Shown piece by piece: positions 56,626 through 64,000 of a stretch of 64,000 nucleotides of DNA (the first letter of the stretch is position 1; each line of letters begins with the position of its first letter). This DNA is from Leptasterias polaris (Eukaryota > Echinodermata > Asteroidea > Forcipulatida > Asteriidae), in assembly GCA_037783415.1 (NCBI GenBank), contig JAZGTN010000003.1, forward strand, positions 1,324,501 to 1,388,500. Reading direction: 5' to 3'. Made by a program: the position numbers and the translations under genes. A model generated the notes under the pieces. The model was not told the origin of the DNA. It saw only the letters and a program-made list of their open reading frames with translations, and did not search any database.

Positions 56626-57524
56626 CAAAGCACCCAATGCAGACACAATAGGTTGTTCCACCATGTCCTATAATAATATCGAACACCAAAATCATCCATC
56701 GATACTTAATATAACTACATTGATTTGTGTGCAAATAAATGCATAAGCCTTGTCAATCACGCTTAGTTTGGTGGGATTTCCACATTATTATTGGTCATGG
56801 CTGATGTGTTTCGGAAAAACCAAAAAAGGAAATGTTATTATTTAAGTTATTATTTATTATGAAAAAACCAACAGATTTTGGGACAGTAAATGAAGACGAT
56901 AATCAAGTTGCAATCCCGTGCTGGAAAGGGGTAGACAATTAATTTTCTGTCCAAAAACTGCCCACGGCCCTTTCTTTTGCGACGTCACAGACGCGAGCGT
57001 TGCCAACCAGTGGTTGGCGAAAAGTACGGGCGGCCTTCACTGCAAAACCCAAAACCCGAGTAATTTCTCATTATTACAAATTCTATAAAATTAGCTGATA
57101 AATCCAACGTCGCAATTTAAAACGAATCGAAAGTACTTTATGTCATTTACAGCAAAGGGGGTTAATCCTTTTAAGTAAAAATGTGTGCCAACCCAGTTAT
57201 TAAAAGTGTACTCCTGAAAGCTGCCAATACGCAATTATTATTCAATGTAATTTTGTAAACAAACAAACGTCTATCGGATTGACGCCAATGCGAACAAAGC
57301 GTGTACAATTTCCTTCATCTAATGATTTCAGTTCAGCCGATTGCAGGAAACTTTCACTGCTAACGTCTTCAAGCAGTGAAAACCAAGAGTGTGGTTTTGA
57401 GCTGGAAGAAATAGGTCTCTGATTTACCAAAAGTGAAGCTTTGGGTCGTCGGTGGAGATGATTTCCAGCTTTCAATGATGACTGGAATAATGTATTCCCT
57501 TTAACTCATAACCGAGTTCAGAGT
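56626..57524. other. Unannotated stretch, one short hairpin
   Basis: GCCAACC and GGTTGGC at about 57001-57017 form a stem. The minus frame at 57242-57475 has a Ser-rich, protein-like translation but no good splice sites, so I do not call it. Confidence 0.4.
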
Positions 57525-57705
57525 CAGGGCTGCGGTGTAGTTGCATACATGGTATCCCTCGGCGATAGGCCTTTTTCAATAGCTGGCCCAAAACTTTGGA
57601 ACACCATTCCCATCAGCATCAGGAACTCATTATCTCTCACTATTTTCAGGAAGCGTCTTAAACACTTCTTATTCATGAAACTCTAGTAATTGTCCTATTC
57701 GTTTT
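57525..57705 (+). pseudogene. CR1/L2-like LINE, C-terminal end of ORF2
   Basis: The plus strand encodes GDRPFSIAGPKLWNTIPIS, IRNSLSLTIFRKRLKHFLF and MKL before a stop at about 57687. The GxRAFSxAGPxLWNxLPxxIR...SLxxFKxxLKxxLF pattern is the conserved C-terminus of CR1/L2-group retrotransposon polymerases. The following TTTTAGCGCTTTGATC is the usual start of the 3' UTR. The 5' portion is absent, as expected for 5'-truncated insertion. Confidence 0.78.
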
Positions 57706-59039
57706 TAGCGCTTTGATCTATTGTGTCACACTTATTATTGAAAACTATAGAAGATGGAACTTTACTTACTCTTCTAAAAAGATTTCCCTTTCAGAGAACC
57801 GCTTATTTAAATCTCCGGTCGTTTATGCATCTTCTAGAATTCTAACACATCCCACCAAAGTGGTTTGACATTTTCACAACACAATCTTTGACTAGAAGGT
57901 GTAAGTTTGTTTCTTAAATGCCGGCTGGGTTGCTGTTGTGCGGACTGAGTTTGCGTTTAGAGAGACAATATTTGTTGTGTCGAGGTACAGATATTTACAT
58001 CCCTACATTGTGGGTACGCAGCATGCATGATGATCACTATAGATGCAGATGGGTTTGATTCAGCTTCCTCTTTTGTCTCACATTTTGATCAGAACAAATA
58101 CCAAATCGAGGGTGGGAGGAAAATTATAGCCTGACCCCTGAACTGTGCGTTAGAAATTAGACTGTTAATCAAGTGTAAACCCGCAATAGTATCTCATATG
58201 GCCTCCTATTAAAAACATATTTTGATTATTTTATTAAGAAAATATTTTTAATTTTGTCATCAAATAAAAAGGTTCAAGCTTTGAGAAAGCACAAAGAGAA
58301 AAATGCATAAAAACAGGAACGAACGAATGAACTGATTTACTATACCACTCATTTGCAATCAGATCTAGATCTGCTCTAATGATAAATGCCACCAAAATGT
58401 GTATAATTTGAAACACCAGCGCTCAATAATAGATTATTAATAATAGTGATAAATAAAAACATTAACACAAATTAAAATACATTTAATGAAGTGATCAAAC
58501 AGTAAGATTGTTTTCAAGGGTTAAACTCTGGTACAAAACCGAGTGTGTTTTCGTTATCCTATCCTATAAAGAACAATCCTCTACGATTTTAACTGAACTT
58601 GAAGGCATTGACTCGTATTCCTCGGCCTACTTCCTTCGGGGAAGATGCATTTCCCCCATTGTAATCAGATACAAGGTTATATTTAATGTACCTTCACATT
58701 GTAACAAACACAATTATAGTATGTTTTGGCTTAGGACTTAAACTTAGCTGTGGAAAAAATGGCATTTAGATCGCCAGTAAATTGCTGTATGTTCAAGGTG
58801 GCTTAATAAAAGGAAGAGAAAGTCAGAATTGCCGAAGGCAAACATTTTGTTTTCGTCTCGCATGTGTGTGTATAGACAATGTCAATCAGTTGGCTTGTAT
58901 AAAGAGAGGAAAAGAGGGTTGGGGAACTGGCACACTGTCATTTGTTGTTAAAGTGGTTGTTTAATATGATGTTGTTTTCACTATTGTTTTTTGCTGTGTT
59001 CTTTGTTTTTGTGTTTGTTTTCTTGTTTACGTTGCTATT
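57706..59039. other. Unannotated stretch, no gene seen
   Basis: AT-rich. The frame at 58508-58741 is not recognisable. Confidence 0.4.
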
Positions 59040-59385
59040 GTATCAATATTGTGGTCGTCGTCGTCGTTGCTGCTGTTACTGATGCTGTTTCTGCTGCTTC
59101 ACCTTTGCAGTTGCCGCTGCTGTGGGAGTGCAACTACTGCTACTGATGTTGACTTGTCATTCTGTAGTCGTCGTCGCTGTTGTCTGCTGCGGTTGTAGTG
59201 TTGCTGCTGCCGTAATAATTATTGATACGGTTGCTGTTTCTCAGATTCTGTTTGGGTTTGGGCTGCTGTTGCCGTTTCTGCTGCATTTCTGTCGCTGTTT
59301 CTGCTGCTTTTGTTGATATTGCTGTTTCTGTTTTTGTTTCTGCCGTTGATGCTGATTTTTTTGCTGCTGCTGCTGTTGATATCTG
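59040..59385 (+). repeat. Decayed GCT/GTT trinucleotide repeat
   Basis: Scattered GTCGTCGTCGTC, TGCTGCTGTTACTGATGC and TTGCTGCTGCCG continue the frame of the adjacent pure repeat with many substitutions. It is probably the older edge of the same array. Confidence 0.7.
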
Positions 59386-59753
<368 letters not shown>

Positions 59754-59756
59754 AAC

Positions 59757-60420
59757 TAATAATGTCAGCCTCTAAAGTACACGGTGACAGAGTCTGGTCC
59801 ACACTGAGAGCGTATTTCCCAGAATGATTGAATACAGATTTTTTTTTTTAAACAATATATACATATAAGAAAATATAAGCCCACTGGCTACAGTGACTCG
59901 GTGCAGAATTCACGCCGGCAGCTCGCTCTGATTCCTCAGCTGCTCCACGACAAACATAGTTTACCGCTTCTGCATATTGGCTGCTCTCAAACACAGGACC
60001 ACGTACATCCCCCTTATCACGGTGGATGCATGTTGAGGATAGATTCACGGGGGGTTGGGAGAGGGGTGAGGTGTTTGGCGAACGATCGTCTGCGAACTTT
60101 CCTACTAGTCGGGTAAAAACTACTGTGGCTTCACATCATTCTAAACACTTAAGGTATTTGCTCAATTAAAAAGTGATGCTCGGTTGCGCTGCACACCTTC
60201 CCGCCCCCACCCCTCATCAAACATGATCGAGAACTTGGTGAGGTAAAAGCTGTTGGCGGATATAATATGTTGTGGAAGATTGGGTTACCAACCAAGAGAC
60301 CTATACCATATAATGTATAGTTTTTATACCAATGTTTAAAAAACATATGGTTTCTGAATACTTCAGTTCCCCCATAGACGCATGGCCTGTTCGCTGCGCC
60401 CCTATTTTCTGGTATGGCTA
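59757..60420. other. Unannotated stretch, no gene seen
   Basis: Antiparallel frames at 59848-60116 have no recognisable product. Confidence 0.4.
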
Positions 60421-60650
60421 CACCCTAAAATAGTCCGGGTCAGAATTGACTCGAGTTCGGGTCCTACGGGGCCTAACCCCGTTCTGGGTCAGTTTGACCC
60501 GGAATCTGTGTCAAAATGACCCAGAAATGCCGGTCAAACTGACGCAGAATCTGAGTTAAAATCTTATTTTTAACCACATTCGGGGTCAGCATGGGTCAGG
60601 TCCCTGGTACCCGGATTCCAGGTCAACTCTGACCCTGGTTTGTTAGAGTG
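60421..60650 (+). mobile_element. GGGTCA-rich MITE, copy 13 (best preserved)
   Basis: It is flanked by TA on both sides (60419-60420 and 60651-60652). The termini are CACCCTAAAATAGTCC and TGGTTTGTTAGAGTG. The interior reads GGGTCAGAATTGACTCG, TCTGGGTCAGTTTGACCCGG, GGTCAAACTGACGCAGAATC and TTCGGGGTCAGCATGGGTCA. Perfect GGTCAnnnTGACC at 60487-60499. TA flanks suggest Tc1/mariner-type mobilisation. Confidence 0.87.
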
Positions 60651-61069
60651 TACATTCTATTCAGAGTTGTAAACGCCGGTCATTCAAACCTTTCCTTAAA
60701 GATCAGTAGGCAATTTACTATTAACTTTATCAAAAGTTGCTGAAGGAGGACTGTGTTTGAAGCAGATGGAACTCACAGGGCAACATAAGACCGGCAAGAT
60801 TGTGAACCATTTGCAAAACATATTAGCATAATATACGGTTAAGATTTAAGAGTATAATGGCATAACAAGTCCCTCATTGGATTTTTAATCACTGAATCAT
60901 AAAATACACTCATTAGTTTCAATCTGGAAATTCGCTGGTTATAAAATTATAATCATTACCAGTCGTCCAGAAACACAAATTGTTCCGTCCGAAATTTTCT
61001 CAGCATGAGCCGAGAAAGTAACATTTAAAGATCAGAGGAACCAACTTTGCAGCAATCGAAATTAGGCTA
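60651..61069. other. Unannotated stretch, no feature seen
   Basis: AT-rich. Nothing recognised. Confidence 0.4.
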
Positions 61070-61240
61070 GTGGGTATACCGGTGTACCATGATTGATAAG
61101 CGGCAGAGGGAGTACCCCCCTATGCTCCCATACTCTAAAACACTCTTCCCCTCATGTACAGAAGAAACACCCAGCCCACCCCCGGAAATCCTCTTGAAAA
61201 CTCCAGAGATTCTCAGTACACAATGAAGATGTGCTGTCCC
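61070..61240. repeat. Dispersed repeat, CCCGATATAA family
   Basis: GCAGAGGGAGTACCCC, CCCATACTCTAAAACACTCT and AGAGATTCTCAGTACACAATG match 40650-40814. The copy is weakly preserved at both ends. Confidence 0.5.
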
Positions 61241-61382
61241 AAACTATAGTTTCTCTTGACTTATAGAATGGGGCTCGTTCGTGATATTCGGTAATTTTTA
61301 TCAAAGAAAAACTCAAAAACAATTGATAAGATTCCATTATGTCCATGCTCCATCAGGCACCCACGCCAGCTGCCAGCAGCCC

Positions 61383-61628
61383 CACACTCTGAAAACTTCC
61401 AAGTCAGATTTGACCCAAATCCAGGTCTCGTGGGCTTGAACCATTTGAAGGTTAGAGTGACACGGACTCTGACTCGAAAGGGCACAGAAATGGGTCAAGC
61501 TGACGCAGAATCCAAGCTAAAGTAAGTTTTTTCTCTAAAACCAGTTTCCGGGTCAGTTTGACCCACAAATGGTTCAGCTCCCTGTGACCCGGGATCCAGG
61601 TCAATTCTGACCTGGAAAATTTGTAGAA
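61383..61628 (+). mobile_element. GGGTCA-rich MITE, copy 14
   Basis: CACACTCTGAAAACTTCC, GGGTCAAGCTGACGCAGAAT, TTCCGGGTCAGTTTGACCC and CAGGTCAATTCTGACCTGG are in order. Perfect GGTCAnnnTGACC at 61551-61563. It sits only about 80 bp from the donor of the exon at 61707-61812, inside its intron. Confidence 0.82.
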
Positions 61629-61706
61629 TTTAAAAAAATATAAATATTTCCAGATTTCAATCAGTGTAAGTTAAATAAATATTCAAGTCATTTTCTACTA
61701 ACTTAC

Positions 61707-61812
61707 CAACTCGAATTATTGGTGGTACCACCCTCCTCTCCGTCGTGACCACGCCCACAAGAAAATATCCCACCACGAAACCGAGTAATGTAATCCACAG
61801 CGTTATATCCAT
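61707..61812 (-). CDS. Probable 5' coding exon, N-terminal membrane anchor
   Basis: On the minus strand GCAGCCATGG at 61812 gives a strong Kozak start. It opens 35 codons plus one base, ending CGAGTTG followed by the consensus donor GTAAGT. The peptide MDITLWITLLGFVVGYFLVG is strongly hydrophobic and is followed by VVTTERRVVPPIIRV. This suggests an uncleaved signal anchor or signal peptide of a membrane or secreted protein. The exon ends in phase 1, matching the start phase of 15008-15163. The reading frame extends upstream without an ATG. The upstream 2 kb is repeat-poor and GC-richer, as expected for a 5' end. I do not recognise the family. Confidence 0.6.
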
Positions 61813-63899
61813 GGCTGCGGATAGCAAAGTGTTTAGATGCTCCGAGTTTACCTCAAGCCTCGGCTCGTTGGAGCTCAAAACGTGTTTTTTCCTTTTTCGA
61901 TTGCGATTCTCCGTTTTCCAGACGTTCGATAGCGAAGAGGTGTTAGTGGGTTTCCGGTGATCTCCTCAAATTAACCTTTGGTCAATGATATCGAGTTTGG
62001 GAGGATTGTTACTAATCTTTAAGTAACGCGACTGTTCCCTCTGACAGATCTTCTGCTGAAGCACTTACAGATAAATGAAGCGTTGTTCTTTAGTCCACTT
62101 CTTTGTCAAGCTTTCTCCTGAGAAATAAAAGAAACTGTTACTGCGAGGCTAGTTTCACATTAAGTTGACAATCACATTCATGTGTTCTTGTAATGGTTAT
62201 GGTACCGCACGTACGCCCTTTTCTTCCTAAAAACGCTTTGGTAAATCCGAAACGCGCTCTGGTAAGCTGTAAACCCCCGATCGCTGAAGAAGTACAATTT
62301 TCAATGACGAATCTCTGCACCAATGAGCTGAGTTAGGTCTGTGTTCACTTACTGATTTTTTCCTCGCTTGTTTCAATTCAATACACCGGTGAAGATCCAG
62401 TTGTGGATGCCGTCGAGATAGGCTGGTCTGACGAAAGTTACTGTGATCACTGTGGGTTGGGACGCGTCGCATTCAACGAAGGGGGGCACGCCCATTCCGG
62501 GGCCTGTTGTCTGTGGTTGAGCGAGAGACGACGCCGTCTTCCTGGTGCGGTGAAGAAGACACGGTGAACAACTTGAAGGCAACCCCCGCTGGCCCCCATC
62601 AACGCTAATGAGCAAGACACCTGATTCTTGATTTCACGCAGATGGTGCGATCCAAATAGAAGAAGAATATAACATTTTTAAAACTTGATCAAACAACCAA
62701 CGTCCTCACTCGTGATTTCTGGTTAAAGTAATACATCCCGAATATCCCAAGTGAAAACGGTTCCGGTCCGGTCTGTCGTCAATGATTCACTCGCTCACTG
62801 GAAAAATTCATTGCCGTCACTTTTCAGTAGCTAGCCTCACCGCGGGCTAATTCTGCCGCACTGCCTCATTCCTCGGTAATTAGTACCTCAAGTTAATTAA
62901 GCCACACTGAAACACCCGTACCGCTATCTTCCCGTTGTAACACACACACACGCAGACGGGGACAATAATTAGTCGTGAAGTATCATTGTCGTTTGCGGAT
63001 TCTTCATCAATTTCTTGTCAAAGTCACAGCTGGTAGCTATCCAGACACTGACGACAACTAGAAACACTTTTTTTATCTTTTTTCTTTTTTCTTCTAAGAT
63101 TCCGATAAAGGCGATCGCACGCTGTGATATCAGTGGCATGCAGGCTAGCTAGAAGCTAGCGGTGACTGTATATGCTGCCCGTCGCATCATAATATGCCGC
63201 AGCTACGTGTGGAGTGAAGTTATCGACGGAGAAATCCAACCTGGCGAATTAGTGGGCTTGCCTTGATGAGACGAGAACACCGATTGGCTGCAGATGTACA
63301 CTCATGCGCCGTGGGGTTTGCTAACGTATTAATAATAATAGCCTTGCTGCCATTAGATGTTTTGCTTAATTAATAATAGATGACTATTGAAAACTCCTTT
63401 TGGTAAGAATGAAAGTAATTTAAGAAAGCAAATGATAATTTAAGAGTTGATTTGAATTAACGTATCTTGGAGTTTCCATCATATATAATTTCTATACTAA
63501 TTAAGTTGTCAAGCCCAGACAAATCTTTCTCGGTAATTTACTGGATTGTTAACTTGCGTTGCTTGCGACCGATTGTCCATCAATGACAGATTACCAATGA
63601 AATGTTTAGTAATATTCTCTGATAGCTTGTACGAATGGTGATCGCCTCTTCTCGAGGATCTGTGATGCAATCCACCGAGGGCTAGTCTCCACTTCCAGCG
63701 AGATTAATTGGATAACCCTCTGGGAGTCAATTGAGGGCGCTGTCAGAGAAAACAAAGTCCTCACCGTCAGTAGCGCGAATGCCCATTATCAAAATAGACC
63801 AATTATAAATTAAATTGTGAAAAGAGATTGGAGTGGGCAGATGTTAATGAGCTCAAGGATCTCTGTCTGTACAGCTATAATAAAAACTTTACTCATGAA
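61813..63899 (-). promoter_or_regulatory. Probable 5' UTR and promoter region of the minus-strand gene
   Basis: About 2.1 kb has almost no recognisable transposon, in contrast to the rest of the window, and moderately raised GC between 62200 and 63300. Upstream-strand frames at 62138-62615 are open but uninformative and could be untranslated leader. A (CA)n stretch sits near 62941-62952, with TGCCGCAGCTACGTG near 63193. I cannot place a TATA box or transcription start. The assignment rests on position relative to the exon at 61707-61812. Confidence 0.35.
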
Positions 63900-64000
63900 T
63901 AGACCTTATGCATTGACGTCACCAAGCCGCCATCTTAGAGGTAAACTGATGATGAAACAATGGAAACGCGCTGATTTGTACGCGCGGCGCAAAGAACTGG
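63900..64000 (-). mobile_element. CRE/YY1 MITE, copy 4 (runs off the window)
   Basis: TAGACCTTATGCATTGACGT, CACCAAGCCGCCATCTTAGA and CGCTGATTTGTACGCGCGG are identical in order to 44681-44853. The remaining part lies beyond the window end. Confidence 0.9.

Noticed and set aside
57242..57475. Ser-rich 77-codon minus frame, protein-like
   Set aside because: No convincing acceptor or donor, and the next feature downstream is a LINE fragment. It could be an exon, but nothing confirms it.

Overview
The window is AT-rich metazoan nuclear DNA that is almost entirely intronic or intergenic. It is packed with short non-autonomous transposons, tRNA-derived SINEs, decayed LINE tails, minisatellites and long homopolymers. 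The repeat content (a TTAA-flanked MITE beginning AGGCACTG, SINEs with a conserved core after the B box, CR1/L2-type 3' ends) resembles echinoderm genomes, and I favour a sea star. That is recognition from memory, not a search. There is no operon, phage or CRISPR, and no long intact reading frame.

Coding content: I can support only two probable exons, both on the minus strand. One is a 5' coding exon at 61707-61812, with a strong Kozak start, a hydrophobic N-terminal segment and a GTAAGT donor. The other is an internal exon at 15008-15163, with a CAG|GTAAAGT donor and a pyrimidine-rich acceptor. Both fit phase 1, so they could belong to one minus-strand membrane-protein gene with a first intron of up to about 46 kb. 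I cannot name the gene. The repeat-poor DNA at 61813-63899 would be its 5' UTR and promoter side.

Layout: 0-6.9 kb holds a foldback element, a GGGTCA element, a SINE and little else. 6.9-11.4 kb is a dense cluster of nested MITEs. 14.7-17.6 kb has the internal exon, two SINEs and two GGGTCA elements. 18.4-22.9 kb has a minisatellite, a hairpin and a composite satellite built from a long-TIR MITE plus a 19-bp palindromic minisatellite. 26-37 kb has SINEs, several MITE families, a degenerate array carrying a shared core, and a ~120-bp tandem array. 38.5-41.6 kb has LINE remains and MITEs. 42.8-44.9 kb has a MITE, a 106-bp array and a CRE-bearing MITE. 45-52 kb has more GGGTCA elements and the second foldback copy. 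52.2-53.3 kb is an ancient 80-90-bp array. 55-56.6 kb is a foldback nested in a hAT-like element. 57.5 kb has a LINE end. 59-59.8 kb is a large CTG/TTG repeat.

Main points of interest: fourteen copies of one GGGTCA/TGACCC-rich MITE supply seven perfect GGTCAnnnTGACC sites. About 21 perfect TGACGTCA octamers occur, a third of them in a second MITE that also carries AAGATGGCGG. The composite satellite looks as if a MITE was drawn into tandem amplification. A minisatellite core (TTATCTTGATTCAAAG) recurs in at least three separate arrays with different periods.
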